Below, piece after piece: positions 34,759 to 44,800 of a stretch of 64,000 bases of DNA. The stretch is taken from NCBI RefSeq assembly GCF_900120295.1, contig NZ_LT635466.1, forward strand, positions 97,739 through 161,738. The letters run 5' to 3'. Each line of letters begins with the position of its first letter. Position 1 is the first letter of the stretch. A model generated the notes under the pieces. The model did not search any database, had not been told where the DNA came from, and saw nothing but the letters and a program-made list of their open reading frames with translations. The DNA comes from Blautia sp. Marseille-P3201T. Its GTDB lineage: Bacteria; Bacillota; Clostridia; Lachnospirales; Lachnospiraceae. The position numbers and the translations under genes are program-made.

Positions 34759-35638
34759 TCTTCACCAGTCCCTTCCAAAGCTTCAGTTTTGATTTGTGTT
34801 TCTGTTTTTCCTGATTATTTTTATTCTGTTCTTCTACCAGAATATCTTTCAGTTCTTCTTTTGTCAGACCAACCTGAAGTTTACCGTTTCTCGCTGCGGA
34901 TACTCTTCCTGTTTCCTCTGACACAATAATCGTCAGAGAGTCGCTGACCTCACTAATTCCCACACCTGCACGATGTCTTGTACCCAGATTTTTATTCAGA
35001 CTCAAATTGTCTGAAAGCGGAAGATAACAGGTAGCCGCAATAATTCTGTCTCCCCTTACAATTACTGCTCCGTCATGAAGAGGCGTATTATGCTCAAAGA
35101 TATTAATCAACAGTTGGCTGCTGATTAAAGAGTCCAAGCCAATGCCCGTTCTGATAAATTCGTTGAGAACGGTCTCCTCCTCTATTACAATCAACGCTCC
35201 CGTTTTTACCTCTGCCATCTCAAAGGTAGCACGCACAATTTCATTTACAGTTCTGTCACTGTATCTTCCCTCGTTTTCATTTTTATTACTGTCAAAGGGA
35301 ATAATACTGCTTACAATTTTCTTATGTCCTAATTCTTCCAGTGCTTTTCTAAGTTCAGGCTGAAAGATAATCAGAACAGCCGTGATTGCATATCCTCCCG
35401 CATTATAAACCAACCATAAAATGGTATTCATCTGAAGAAAATATGCTATAAAAATGAACAGTACCACAATCAGAATACCTTTTAAAAGAGAATACGCTCT
35501 GGTATTTCTTATCCATAGCATAAACTGGTAAACAAAGACCGCGATCAAAAGTATCTCAACAATATCCATCCACTGTACTTTGTCAAAGGATGAAACTGAT
35601 CCCAGATTACTTTCCAGAAAATCAAAAAACCTGCTCAT
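34739..35638 (-). CDS. cdaA: Diadenylate cyclase CdaA
   Basis: Makes c-di-AMP from two ATP at the membrane, controlling potassium and osmolyte balance and wall stress. Three membrane segments cover about residues 24-95. The DAC domain has both catalytic motifs, DGA (189-191, LHDGAVIV) and GTRHRA (219-224). The 299-residue length includes a Lys/Gln-rich C-terminal tail of about 25 residues, longer than usual. Start ATG at 35638, 8 bases after GGGAGG; a GTG three codons earlier overlaps the ribosome-binding site. Two membrane proteins of unknown function lie just upstream in the same direction. Confidence 0.95.
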   Translation of the reverse strand: MSRFFDFLESNLGSVSSFDKVQWMDIVEILLIAVFVYQFMLWIRNTRAYSLLKGILIVVLFIFIAYFLQMNTILWLVYNAGGYAITAVLIIFQPELRKALEELGHKKIVSSIIPFDSNKNENEGRYSDRTVNEIVRATFEMAEVKTGALIVIEEETVLNEFIRTGIGLDSLISSQLLINIFEHNTPLHDGAVIVRGDRIIAATCYLPLSDNLSLNKNLGTRHRAGVGISEVSDSLTIIVSEETGRVSAARNGKLQVGLTKEELKDILVEEQNKNNQEKQKHKSKLKLWKGLVKNEKKHD

Positions 35639-35699
35639 TTTTTTCACCTCCCCTTTATCTTACTTCCTAATCCCTTATTTTAAAATTTCCTGTTTTCTT

Positions 35700-36731
35700 T
35701 TACAAATCTTTTAATGACTCTTCCAGTTGTTTTTCAAAATCAAAATTTTCCTCATTTACTCTCTCTACAGGAGTTGCTTCTTCCTGCTCCAAAGTTTCTT
35801 GTTTCTCAAAATCAGATGATATTTTCTTAATACTTTTTTCCTTCTGTGCCACAATAGACTTTGGAACAGCTTTTACATAATACACATATTCATCGTCTTC
35901 AAACTGTGTATGTTCACTTCTGGAATAATCTACTCCTAATACTGCGAATTCAATAACAAGACCAATCAGCACAGAAAATACTGCTGCTAACACCACTCCT
36001 AAAATATTCACATCCACACTTAGGAACATACCGCCTAAAACCATAATTACTATGTAAGTAACAGCCCCTGCTGCATTTGCCACTCTCCATGAGTAGTCAA
36101 AAGAACATCTGGAAATCAGATAAACCATCATCAAAACAATTATAAATGCTACAATGGTAATCCACATTTCCTGATTTTTCATAAGTCCGTCTAACAGAAG
36201 CTGAAGCTTCTGGATCATTTCTGTTTCTTTTCCTTGCAAAACAGCGCTTTTTTCCTTTACTACCTGCATAAAAGAATACAAAACAACACCACAGCACGCC
36301 GGTACCGCACAGGAAGGACCTCTTAAAAGTCCACTTCCAATAGGTACTGCCACCGGTATTTTAAAGGTAAATGCTACCGGTGTTAAAACAAGTGCCAAAT
36401 TATCCTGTGATGTAAATCTTAAAAACAGTATCACCAGCAACAGGATGAGCAGCCCTGCAAACCCTGCCACCTCAAGTCCAATAGCATAACAGTGTGCAAT
36501 AATCATAGCACAACCGATGATTGTCATGGCATTAATAGGAAGTACCGCACAAATAATCGCTAAAATTAAGACTACAAAAATATTATCCAGCATTTTCATA
36601 AATCCTAAACTGGTATTAATTCCCTGAAACAGAAAAAATGCCAATAAAAATTTCAAAAGGGAAAGCAGCAACACATCATGTTCGCTATAAAAACTCTTTA
36701 TTCTTTGCTTTAATTCTAATAAGGCTGTCAT
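35700..36731 (-). CDS. Polytopic membrane protein upstream of cdaA, function unknown
   Basis: I do not recognise a named family. The 343-residue protein has about eight to nine hydrophobic segments, the first after a short amphipathic N terminus. A conserved-looking loop, PVAVPIGSGLLRGPSCAVPACCGVVLYSF (in parts), is rich in Pro, Gly and Cys in the middle of the membrane region. The last ~75 residues are cytoplasmic, with DDEYVYYVKAVPKS followed by an acidic, Glu-rich tail. The next gene downstream is cdaA (61 bp). It follows a smaller membrane protein by 2 bp. A role with c-di-AMP synthesis or envelope control is a context guess only. Confidence 0.75.
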   Translation of the reverse strand: MTALLELKQRIKSFYSEHDVLLLSLLKFLLAFFLFQGINTSLGFMKMLDNIFVVLILAIICAVLPINAMTIIGCAMIIAHCYAIGLEVAGFAGLLILLLVILFLRFTSQDNLALVLTPVAFTFKIPVAVPIGSGLLRGPSCAVPACCGVVLYSFMQVVKEKSAVLQGKETEMIQKLQLLLDGLMKNQEMWITIVAFIIVLMMVYLISRCSFDYSWRVANAAGAVTYIVIMVLGGMFLSVDVNILGVVLAAVFSVLIGLVIEFAVLGVDYSRSEHTQFEDDEYVYYVKAVPKSIVAQKEKSIKKISSDFEKQETLEQEEATPVERVNEENFDFEKQLEESLKDL

Positions 36732-36733
36732 GA

Positions 36734-37159
36734 TTATTTTCTCCTTCCTGTCATTTTTCCATTTCTTTTTTCTTCTCTGTCATACATCTTTTTCATTTGA
36801 TTTAATCCTTTATAATATTCTTGTATTCCTTTTTGAGCTTTGGAATATTTCACAGAACAATATATATAAGTCAAAATACTATATCCCACAAGCATAACTA
36901 AATATGCACCAACAATTTTTATAATAAGCAGCCCCAAATTCATTCGATGGATATTTTCCATAAGATATTCACTATTATACCCAAAATAAAACAGCAACAG
37001 CATACCATAAGCAATTGTGGTCAAAAAAAAGTTCTTAATCAGTGCCAATCCTATATAATCACTGCGATAGTAATTGCTAATCGCTAAATGGCGCTTTCCT
37101 TCTCCTGACTCATATAGGGCCAATTTATGCATTTTTTTTATTTTCTGATTATTTAGCAT
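36734..37159 (-). CDS. Small two-pass membrane protein, function unknown
   Basis: A 141-residue protein with a basic N-terminal region (NNQKIKKMHKLALYESGEGKRH) and two clear hydrophobic segments (NFFLTTIAYGMLLLFYFGY and LLIIKIVGAYLVMLVGYSIL), then a basic tail (EEKRNGKMTGRRK). The start is ATG 37159, 6 bases after GAGG. A longer frame from 37207 would begin on the transcription start itself. It is the first gene of the operon leading to cdaA and ends 2 bp before the next gene. No family is recognised. Confidence 0.7.
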   Translation of the reverse strand: MLNNQKIKKMHKLALYESGEGKRHLAISNYYRSDYIGLALIKNFFLTTIAYGMLLLFYFGYNSEYLMENIHRMNLGLLIIKIVGAYLVMLVGYSILTYIYCSVKYSKAQKGIQEYYKGLNQMKKMYDREEKRNGKMTGRRK

Positions 37160-37212
37160 AAAATACCTCTTTTCCTGTTTTTTCTTCAAAAACTTATAAT
37201 CATACATATTGC

Positions 37213-37242
37213 ATTATAGCATACTCAAAGGAAGCTAATCAA
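37213..37242 (-). promoter_or_regulatory. Promoter of the cdaA-region operon
   Basis: On the minus strand: -35 TTGATT (37237-37242), 18-bp spacer, -10 TATAAT (37213-37218). It would drive two membrane-protein genes, cdaA, cdaR and the HPr gene. Confidence 0.7.
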
Positions 37243-37248
37243 GACTTT

Positions 37249-37953
37249 TCAACTATCTGCGCCTATGGCAATAGTAAGAAAAAAGATTTTTCCTGCTCCT
37301 GCTGTTTTTAACTCTTTTGCCGCTTCTTCTATGGTACTTCCTGTTGTATATATATCATCTATCAAAAGTATATTTTCCCCATTTAATTTTTTTTGCACAA
37401 CAAATGCGTTTTTCATATTTTTCTTTCTTTCCTGATGGTTTAATTCTTTTTGAGGCTTTGTATTCTTCTGTCTTTTTAAAATTTTTTTCTCTACAGAAAT
37501 ATCCAGTTTTTTTCCAAATGCCTGTGCAATAATCTCCGCTTGATTATAGCCTCGTTTTTCCAATCTTCGAGGATGCAATGGTATAGGAATAACCATGTCT
37601 ATTTCCCAATTTTTTATTTTGTCTCTGGAATAATATGCGGCGAGTTCGCCATAGAAGGTACCATACTCCTGACGTTTTCCGTACTTTAATTGAAATAAAG
37701 AATTTTGAAGAAGGGTACTGTAGGGAAATATCCCCAGTCCCTGTTGAAATTGACGTATTTTCCCGCAGTCTTTACAATATTCCTGCTCTGCCCTTTCCAA
37801 TGGTTTTGAACAGCAAAAACATCTGGGGCCCTGAATTGGTCTTAACTTTTCTTTACACGTATCACAAATTTTCTTCCCCCGAGGCACTGTAATCTCGTGA
37901 CAGACAGGACAGTGCCTTGGATATAAAATATCTAAAAATAAATTTCTGCTCAA
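37249..37953 (-). CDS. comFC: ComF family protein (ComFC-like)
   Basis: A 234-residue protein. An N-terminal zinc region has four cysteine pairs (CPVCHE, CDTCKE, CFCCSK, CKDCG), followed by a phosphoribosyltransferase domain with LLIDDIYTTGSTIEEAAKEL (about 197-216). It is related to the late competence protein ComFC and to GntX, and acts in single-stranded DNA handling during uptake. It is coupled to recD2: its TTG start overlaps the recD2 stop by 4 bases (TTGA), with AAAGGAG just before. No comFA is present. Pairing of recD2 with comFC suggests a shared role in processing incoming or damaged DNA. Confidence 0.9.
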   Translation of the reverse strand: MSRNLFLDILYPRHCPVCHEITVPRGKKICDTCKEKLRPIQGPRCFCCSKPLERAEQEYCKDCGKIRQFQQGLGIFPYSTLLQNSLFQLKYGKRQEYGTFYGELAAYYSRDKIKNWEIDMVIPIPLHPRRLEKRGYNQAEIIAQAFGKKLDISVEKKILKRQKNTKPQKELNHQERKKNMKNAFVVQKKLNGENILLIDDIYTTGSTIEEAAKELKTAGAGKIFFLTIAIGADS

Positions 37954-40184
37954 TGGCTCTCCTTTATTCTCAAATCAAGTGTCGTATACCTGCTTTGCTC
38001 CATCTTATTATTTTCCATTTCTGCAAAAACTTTTTCATCGCCCACCAAAGTAACACATTTTCTGGCTCTGGTAACTGCCGTATATAAAAGATTTCGGTTC
38101 ATCAGCATTTTAGGTCCTGCTAAAAGAGGAATGATTACTGCCGGATATTCGCTTCCCTGTGCTTTATGAATAGTAATTGCATAAGCAAGCTCTAATTCTT
38201 CCAACTGTTTAAAACTATATTCTACAAACCTGCGTTCATCAAATTCCACAGTAATCGTTTCTGCAAAAGTATTGATTTCCTTTATAATTCCCGTATCTCC
38301 GTTAAAAACACCTACACCTTTTTCCACAGGAATTCCATAAAGTCCACGAATTTCCCACTCTAACTGATAATTATTCTTAATCTGCATGACTTTATCTCCT
38401 TCTCTAAAAAGGCCTCTGCCATGCTCTTTTTCTTTTTTTTCCTTTGCCGGTGGATTAAGATACTGCTGAAGGATAACATTTAATCTCTCCACTCCCAGAA
38501 GTCCTTTTCTCATAGGTGTCAGTACCTGTATATCATATGGTTCTGCATCTACAAACTTAGGCATTTTCTTTTGGATTAAAGTGATCATAACGCTGATAAT
38601 CACATTTGCATCATATCGCTTCAAAAAAAAGAAATCCATACTTTTATTATCCAGACTTACCGGCACGCCCTGATTAATTTTATGGGCATTTACAACAATA
38701 TCACTTTGCGATGCCTGACGGAAAATTTTTACCAGCTCCACAACCGGAAATTCACCTGAAGCAATAATATCTTTCAAAACACTTCCCGGACCTACACTGG
38801 GAAGCTGATTTACATCACCTACTAAAATCAGTCTTGTTCCTGCTACTACTGCTGACAGAAGCGCATGCATAAGAAAAATGTCTACCATAGACATTTCATC
38901 AATAATAATCACATCTGCCTCTAGCGGGTTTTGAGCATTTCTTTCAAAATGAATGCTTCCTGATTTTTCTTCCGGCGCTCCGGTAAGCTCTAACATTCTA
39001 TGTATCGTCTTCGCTTCATATCCGGTAGCCTCTGTCATACGTTTCGCTGCTCTTCCTGTAGGCGCTGCAAGGTAAATATCCAATCCTTCCATTTCAAAAT
39101 ACCGGATAATACCATTAATTGTCGTAGTTTTTCCTGTTCCCGGTCCTCCGGTAATCACCAACAGTCCGTTTTTCACAGCTTCCACAATTGCCTGCTGCTG
39201 CATCTCATCCAATTCAATTTTTTCTGCTTTTTGAATTCTTCGAATTTTTTGTGCAATTACATCTTCATCTACAGTGTCTTTTAAATTCAGTTCATGAAGC
39301 ATCTGAGCCGTATGCAATTCAATCTGATAGTATTGACTGGCATAGACAATCTTTTCTTTCTCACTTCGGATTTCATCTGTGATTTCCTTTATGACAATTT
39401 TGCGGTCAATAGCCAAATCCACAAGATGTTTTTCCATATACTCTGCCTGAACCCCCAGAAGCTTCTCTGCTCTTGTCAGCAAAACTCTTTGGGGCAGGTA
39501 TACATGTCCCTCTGCCGTTGCTAAAAGCAATATGTATAAAATTCCACTTCGGATGCGGTAATCGGAGTCTGTATGAATACCAATGCGTGCTGCAATTTCA
39601 TCTGCAATTTTAAATCCCACACCGGAAATATCCTCTGCCATTTTATATGGATTTTCTTTTAAAATCCGGTACATATCCTGCTTATACTGTTGATAAATTT
39701 TAGCTCCTAAAGTTTGAGAAATTCCGTACTGCTGCAGAAACATCATGGCTTTTCTCATATCTGCCTTTTCCTCTACCTGTTCTGCAATTTCCCGCGCCAT
39801 GCGCTCACTAATTCCTTTGACCTCTGCCAGACGTTCCGGTTCATTCTCAATAATCCGCAAGGTATCATCACCGAAATGACGCACAATCCTCGCAGCCAGC
39901 GCAGCTCCGATACCTCGAATTGCTCCTGAGCCCAAATATCGCTCCATTGCCAGAGAGTCCTGTGGAATTACAATTTCATAAGAAGATACAGAAAATTGCT
40001 GTCCATAAGAAGGATGTTCCTTGTATACTCCTTTGGCCCTTATTGCCTCACCTTCATTTAAGTATTGAAAAATCCCCACACAGGTAATCTCTGTTTCTTC
40101 CACAACAAGATTTGCCACTGTATATCCATTTTCCTGATTTCGATATATAATATGTTCTACATATCCTTCAATCGTTTCTTCCAC
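37950..40184 (-). CDS. recD2: ATP-dependent RecD-like DNA helicase RecD2
   Basis: 5'-3' SF1B helicase found in bacteria without RecBCD. The N-terminal OB-like and helix-hairpin-helix region (about 1-200; SGAIRGIGAALAARIV, ISGVGFKIADEIAARIG) is diagnostic of RecD2. Walker A is GGPGTGKTT (346-354), and VIIDEMSMVD is motif II. The C-terminal SH3-like and UvrD_C_2 part ends with LAYAITIHKAQGSEYPAV. At 744 residues it is full length. The start is GTG at 40184, 4 bases after a Shine-Dalgarno AGAGAGGAAG. The mreB-type gene lies 20 bp upstream. Confidence 0.95.
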   Translation of the reverse strand: MEETIEGYVEHIIYRNQENGYTVANLVVEETEITCVGIFQYLNEGEAIRAKGVYKEHPSYGQQFSVSSYEIVIPQDSLAMERYLGSGAIRGIGAALAARIVRHFGDDTLRIIENEPERLAEVKGISERMAREIAEQVEEKADMRKAMMFLQQYGISQTLGAKIYQQYKQDMYRILKENPYKMAEDISGVGFKIADEIAARIGIHTDSDYRIRSGILYILLLATAEGHVYLPQRVLLTRAEKLLGVQAEYMEKHLVDLAIDRKIVIKEITDEIRSEKEKIVYASQYYQIELHTAQMLHELNLKDTVDEDVIAQKIRRIQKAEKIELDEMQQQAIVEAVKNGLLVITGGPGTGKTTTINGIIRYFEMEGLDIYLAAPTGRAAKRMTEATGYEAKTIHRMLELTGAPEEKSGSIHFERNAQNPLEADVIIIDEMSMVDIFLMHALLSAVVAGTRLILVGDVNQLPSVGPGSVLKDIIASGEFPVVELVKIFRQASQSDIVVNAHKINQGVPVSLDNKSMDFFFLKRYDANVIISVMITLIQKKMPKFVDAEPYDIQVLTPMRKGLLGVERLNVILQQYLNPPAKEKKEKEHGRGLFREGDKVMQIKNNYQLEWEIRGLYGIPVEKGVGVFNGDTGIIKEINTFAETITVEFDERRFVEYSFKQLEELELAYAITIHKAQGSEYPAVIIPLLAGPKMLMNRNLLYTAVTRARKCVTLVGDEKVFAEMENNKMEQSRYTTLDLRIKESH

Positions 40185-40204
40185 ATTTCTTCCTCTCTGT
40201 ATCT

Positions 40205-41200
40205 CTATAATTTTCCGTTCATTTTGCTCATCATTTCCATGTACTGGCCTGTACCTATAGCCACCACCTGTGCCGGATTATCTGCTACGATAGTATTAAT
40301 CCCTGTTTCTTCTTCAATCAGTTCTTCCAGTCCTCCCAGCAAAGCGCCGCCTCCGGTAAGTACAATTCCTCTTTCTGCCACATCTGCTGCCAGTTCCGGC
40401 GGTGTTTTCTCCAACACACTGTGAATTGTCTCCATAATCTGCGTTGTGGCATCCCGTAAAGCCTCTTTGATTTCTTCTGAAGTCAGCGTAACACTCTTCG
40501 GTAATCCTGTAATGGTATCACGCCCTTTAACTTCCATGCTCTTCGGCTGAGGAGAAGAATATACGGTTCCTATCTGTATTTTAATATCTTCTGCTGTTCT
40601 CTCTCCAATCATCAGATTATGCTTTTTTCGCACATGCCGCATAATTGCGTCATCAAAATCATCGCCTGCCAGCTTAATAGAAGTAGATACTACTGTACCG
40701 CCCAGTGAAATCACTGCAACATCTGTAGTTCCGCCTCCAATATCTACAATCATGTTTCCAAAAGGTATTGTAATGTCAATCCCCGCACCAATAGCCGCTG
40801 CAATAGGTTCCTCTATAATATGCACTTCTCTGGCGCCTGCCTGATAAGTAGCTTCTTCTACTGCTTTTTTCTCCACCTCTGTAATCCCACTTGGAGCACA
40901 TATACTAATACGCGGTTTTCGAAATGCCCGCTTTCCGATTGCCTTGGAAATAAAATATTTCAGCATTTTTTCTGTAACCTCGTAGTCAGATATAACTCCC
41001 TGTCTTAAAGGGCGAACTGCCACAATATTTCCCGGTGTACGTCCTATCATCTGGCGGGCTTCCTCGCCCACTGCCCGTATTTTATTATTATCTTTATCAT
41101 ACGCAACTACTGACGGTTCTTTTAAAACAATACCCTTACCCTTTGCATAAACAAGGATACTGGCTGTTCCCAAATCAATTCCAATATCTGATGCTGCCAT
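40205..41200 (-). CDS. Rod shape-determining protein, MreB family
   Basis: Actin-like ATPase that guides lateral wall synthesis. Phosphate-1 loop is DIGIDLGTASILVYAKGKG, phosphate-2 is MIVDIGGGTTDVAVIS, and the adenosine motif is GIVLTGGGALLGGLEELI. At 331 residues it is full length. mreC and mreD are not adjacent, which is the pattern of the Mbl or MreBH paralogues. The exact paralogue cannot be assigned by eye. ATG with AAAGGGG upstream. It precedes recD2 and comFC on the same strand and follows uvrA in the opposite sense of coordinates with a hairpin between. Confidence 0.92.
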   Translation of the reverse strand: MAASDIGIDLGTASILVYAKGKGIVLKEPSVVAYDKDNNKIRAVGEEARQMIGRTPGNIVAVRPLRQGVISDYEVTEKMLKYFISKAIGKRAFRKPRISICAPSGITEVEKKAVEEATYQAGAREVHIIEEPIAAAIGAGIDITIPFGNMIVDIGGGTTDVAVISLGGTVVSTSIKLAGDDFDDAIMRHVRKKHNLMIGERTAEDIKIQIGTVYSSPQPKSMEVKGRDTITGLPKSVTLTSEEIKEALRDATTQIMETIHSVLEKTPPELAADVAERGIVLTGGGALLGGLEELIEEETGINTIVADNPAQVVAIGTGQYMEMMSKMNGKL

Positions 41201-41257
41201 TTATTTACCCCTTTCCTAAGACTTTTCGCCTTGGCTCTACTTCATTATATACAACTT

Positions 41258-41276
41258 CCCCTTTATTGAAAAGGGG
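41258..41276 (-). other. Hairpin upstream of mreB / downstream flank of uvrA
   Basis: CCCCTTT/AAAGGGG stem with a tight loop, 4 bp after the uvrA stop on the minus strand. The T-run is poor, so uvrA transcripts may partly read into mreB. Confidence 0.5.
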
Positions 41277-41279
41277 CAA

Positions 41280-44120
41280 TCATCTCAAATATTTTGACAC
41301 ATATTGACCTGTATAAGATGCAGGATTTGCTGCAATTTCCTCAGGAGTTCCTTTGGCAACCACAGTTCCTCCCTTATCTCCGCCTTCCGGTCCTATATCA
41401 ATAATATAATCTGCTGTTTTAATTACATCTAAATTATGCTCAATTACTACAACAGTATTTCCGCCTTCAGAAAGTCTTTGAAGAATTTCAATCAATTTAT
41501 GCACATCTGCAAAATGCAGACCTGTTGTAGGTTCATCTAAAATATAAATTGTCTTTCCTGTACTTCTCTTACTAAGTTCTGTGGCAAGTTTAATTCTCTG
41601 TGCTTCTCCTCCTGAAAGCTCAGTGGAAGGCTGCCCCAGACGAATATAAGACAGTCCAACATCATACAAAGTCTGAATTTTTCTCTTAATAGACGGAACG
41701 TGGTCAAAGAAAGCCAACGCTTCCTCTACTGTCATATTCAGTACATCATAAATGCTCTTACCTTTGTATTTCACTTCCAGTGTTTCTCTGTTATATCGTT
41801 TTCCCTGACACACTTCACAAGGTACATATACGTCCGGTAAAAAATGCATCTCAATTTTCAAAATACCGTCACCGCTGCAGGCTTCACATCTTCCGCCCTT
41901 AACGTTAAAACTAAATCTGCCCTTTTTATACCCTCTTGCTTTTGCATCTGCCGTAGCCGCAAAAAGGTCTCGGATTTGATCAAACACGCCGGTATAAGTG
42001 GCTGGATTGGAACGAGGCGTCCTTCCAATCGGTGACTGGTCAATATCAATCACCTTGTCTAATTGCTCTACCCCCTCAATGCACTTGTGCTTTCCCGGAA
42101 TTGTTCTTGCACGATTTAACTTTCTCGCCAGACTCTTATATAAAATTTCATTGACAAGAGAACTCTTTCCTGAACCGGAAACACCTGTTACACAAGTCAT
42201 CACTCCCAGCGGAATTTTTACGTCGATGTTCTTTAAATTATTTTCTGCTGCTTTTCGAATTGTAAGAAATCCTGTTGGTTTTCTTCTGACTTCGGGCACA
42301 GGAATTTTAATTTTACCGCTTAAATACTGCCCTGTAATAGAATTTGGATTTTGCATAATTTCTTCTGCCGTTCCGATTGCCACCAGCTGACCGCCATGTT
42401 CTCCCGCTCCCGGACCAATATCCACTACACAATCTGCTGCACGCATGGTATCTTCATCATGCTCCACCACAATCAAAGTGTTTCCCAGATCACGCAAATG
42501 TTTCAATGTTCCTAAAAGCTTGTCATTATCTCTTTGATGAAGTCCAATACTTGGTTCATCTAAAATATATGCCACACCAACCAGACCGGAACCAATTTGT
42601 GTTGCCAGTCGAATACGCTGCGCTTCTCCGCCTGAAAGAGTTCCTGTTGCTCTTGACAATGTAAGATAATCCAGACCTACATTTACCAAAAATCCCACTC
42701 TCGCCTTAATTTCTTTTAAAACCTGTTCCCCTATAATCTGCTGGGTTTCTGTAAGTTTTAGATTTTCTAAAAAATCATAGAGACTGCTGATTGCCATAGA
42801 AGTAACTTCATAAATATTTTTATCTCCCACTGTGACAGCCAGAGCTTCCGGCTTCAGCCTTTGCCCTTTACAGGAAGGACATGGAGTAATACGCATAAAA
42901 GACTCATATTCCTGCTTCATAGTTTCTGAACCGGTTTCTCTGTAACGGCGTTCTACATTCTTTACAATTCCTTCAAAAGCTACATCATAAACACCTTCTC
43001 CCCGCTGCCCTTTATAATACACTTTCACTTCTTTTCCATTTGTTCCGTGAATTAAAACATCCTGCACCTCCTGAGAATACTCCTCAAAAGGCGTATCTAA
43101 ATCAAAGTGATATTCCTTTGCCAATGCATCTAAAATTGCTCTGGTGAAGCTTCCCTTATCTGCACAGGACTGCCATCCCATTACAGTAATTGCTCCCTGA
43201 GAAATACTGAGACTCTTATCCGGTATCATTAAGTCTACATCAAATTCCATACGATATCCCAGTCCAAAGCAGGAAGGACAGGCGCCAAAGGGATTATTAA
43301 AGGAAAAGCTTCTGGGTTCAATTTCATCAATGCTAATTCCACAGTCCGGACAAGCAAAACTCTGACTGAAATTCACATAATTTCCATCCATGGTATCTAC
43401 CACCAGTTTTCCCTCTGCCAGATTAAGCACCGTTTCAATAGAGTCTGTCAGTCGTTTTTCAATTCCCGGTTTTACAATTAAACGGTCTACAATAATTTCT
43501 ATATTATGTTTGATATTTTTATCCAGCTTAATTTCTTCATTTAATTCATATAAATTACCGTCTACCAGCACACGCACATAACCGCTTTTTCTTGCCTGTT
43601 CAAACAATTTTGCATGAGTTCCTTTACGTCCTCTCACCACCGGAGCTAAAAGCTGTATTTTCGTTCTCTCCGGCATTCCCATAATATGGTCTACCATCTG
43701 GTCAACAGTCTGCTTCTTAATCTCTCTGCCGCATTTCGGACAGTGAGGAATACCGACTCTTGCATATAACAAACGAAAATAATCATAAATCTCTGTCACA
43801 GTTCCCACTGTAGAACGCGGATTTCGATTAGTAGATTTCTGATCTATGGAAATTGCAGGCGAAAGCCCTTCTATGCTCTCTACATCCGGTTTTTCCATCT
43901 GTCCCAAAAATTGGCGGGCATAGGAAGATAAAGACTCCATATATCTTCTCTGACCTTCTGCATAAATTGTATCAAACGCCAGAGAACTCTTTCCCGAACC
44001 ACTGAGTCCTGTAAGCACGACCATTTCATTTCTGGGGATATCCACATCAAGATTTTTCAGATTATTTTCATTTGCACCGCGTATCTTTATAAATTGTCTT
44101 GCCTGCATTTTTATTGCCAT
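41280..44120 (-). CDS. uvrA: Excinuclease ABC subunit A
   Basis: Damage-recognition ATPase of nucleotide excision repair. Two ABC modules: Walker [10 protein letters not shown] (38-46) and GVSGSGKSS in the second half, with signatures [18 protein letters not shown] and [18 protein letters not shown]. Zinc modules are [26 protein letters not shown] and [17 protein letters not shown]. At 946 residues it is full length. ATG with AGAGAGG upstream. uvrB is not adjacent. A LexA-type box overlaps the promoter, so SOS control is likely. Confidence 0.98.
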   Translation of the reverse strand: MAIKMQARQFIKIRGANENNLKNLDVDIPRNEMVVLTGLSGSGKSSLAFDTIYAEGQRRYMESLSSYARQFLGQMEKPDVESIEGLSPAISIDQKSTNRNPRSTVGTVTEIYDYFRLLYARVGIPHCPKCGREIKKQTVDQMVDHIMGMPERTKIQLLAPVVRGRKGTHAKLFEQARKSGYVRVLVDGNLYELNEEIKLDKNIKHNIEIIVDRLIVKPGIEKRLTDSIETVLNLAEGKLVVDTMDGNYVNFSQSFACPDCGISIDEIEPRSFSFNNPFGACPSCFGLGYRMEFDVDLMIPDKSLSISQGAITVMGWQSCADKGSFTRAILDALAKEYHFDLDTPFEEYSQEVQDVLIHGTNGKEVKVYYKGQRGEGVYDVAFEGIVKNVERRYRETGSETMKQEYESFMRITPCPSCKGQRLKPEALAVTVGDKNIYEVTSMAISSLYDFLENLKLTETQQIIGEQVLKEIKARVGFLVNVGLDYLTLSRATGTLSGGEAQRIRLATQIGSGLVGVAYILDEPSIGLHQRDNDKLLGTLKHLRDLGNTLIVVEHDEDTMRAADCVVDIGPGAGEHGGQLVAIGTAEEIMQNPNSITGQYLSGKIKIPVPEVRRKPTGFLTIRKAAENNLKNIDVKIPLGVMTCVTGVSGSGKSSLVNEILYKSLARKLNRARTIPGKHKCIEGVEQLDKVIDIDQSPIGRTPRSNPATYTGVFDQIRDLFAATADAKARGYKKGRFSFNVKGGRCEACSGDGILKIEMHFLPDVYVPCEVCQGKRYNRETLEVKYKGKSIYDVLNMTVEEALAFFDHVPSIKRKIQTLYDVGLSYIRLGQPSTELSGGEAQRIKLATELSKRSTGKTIYILDEPTTGLHFADVHKLIEILQRLSEGGNTVVVIEHNLDVIKTADYIIDIGPEGGDKGGTVVAKGTPEEIAANPASYTGQYVSKYLR

Positions 44121-44182
44121 ATTTTTTCCTCTCTTCTGTATCTCACTCAGTATCTATTTTCCATTGTTTCCTGATTTTCTTA

Positions 44183-44223
44183 TATCATACCACATCGCCT
44201 TTCCCATTTGCAAACATTTGTTC
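44183..44223 (-). promoter_or_regulatory. uvrA promoter with LexA (SOS) box
   Basis: On the minus strand, GAACAAATGTTT (44212-44223) overlaps a -35 TTGCAA, followed after 18 bp by -10 TATGAT. The 12-mer is identical to that before pcrA at 8046-8057. Confidence 0.7.
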
Positions 44224-44246
44224 TTTTTTCTTATCTCAAATAAACG

Positions 44247-44281
44247 CAGAAAACTGCCGGCACTTTAAACGCCGACAGCTT
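44247..44281 (-). terminator. Terminator overlapping the end of the CBS protein gene
   Basis: On the minus strand CTGTCGGC pairs with GCCGGCAG, followed by TTTT. The left arm lies in the last codons of the gene. Confidence 0.65.
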
Positions 44282-44702
44282 CTTTCTCTTTCGTATCATT
44301 CTTTCCGCATGATGAACAAATATACTGCATAATATCTCGTCTGGTAATAATCCCTATAAAATTCTTCTGATCATCTACCACAGGAACAAAATTCTGTTTC
44401 ATTGCCTTATCCAGCAAATCTTCCATATCAGAATCTACACGTATAGGTTTATAATCCATTCTTCTCTCAAAAGAAGTAATTGGAACCTCCTCTGCTCTTT
44501 TTAAGTTTAAATCAGCTCTGTTTTTTAATCCCCACAGCAAATCACCTTCTGTAATAGTACCCGTATACTTTCCCCGTTCATTAATAATCGGAATACACGA
44601 GTATTTATGGTATTCCATTTTTTCCAATACTTGTCTAAGACTGTATGTATCGTAAATATATGCAACATCTGCCTTGGGGGTAAGAAAAAATAATATGTTC
44701 AT
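44265..44702 (-). CDS. CBS-domain pair protein
   Basis: A 145-residue stand-alone CBS pair (Bateman module). CBS1 covers about 5-60 (YSLRQVLEKMEYHKYSCIPIIN, GTITEGDLLWGL) and CBS2 about 75-130 (LLDKAMKQNFVPVVDDQKNFIGIITRRDIM). Such modules bind adenine nucleotides, including c-di-AMP in some CbpB-type proteins, which is worth noting because cdaA is in the same window. The C terminus has a CSSC motif. Start ATG at 44702, 6 bases after GGGGAGG; the longer frame has no ribosome-binding site. It lies between hemW and uvrA, apparently monocistronic. Confidence 0.85.
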   Translation of the reverse strand: MNILFFLTPKADVAYIYDTYSLRQVLEKMEYHKYSCIPIINERGKYTGTITEGDLLWGLKNRADLNLKRAEEVPITSFERRMDYKPIRVDSDMEDLLDKAMKQNFVPVVDDQKNFIGIITRRDIMQYICSSCGKNDTKEKEAVGV

Positions 44703-44800
44703 ACAAATCCTCCCCTGTATTTCTGCTCTTATTCTGACACAAAAAAATCCAGAAATCCAGAACAAAAGAATTAAACTTTCTTAAAATTTAATAAACTCAC

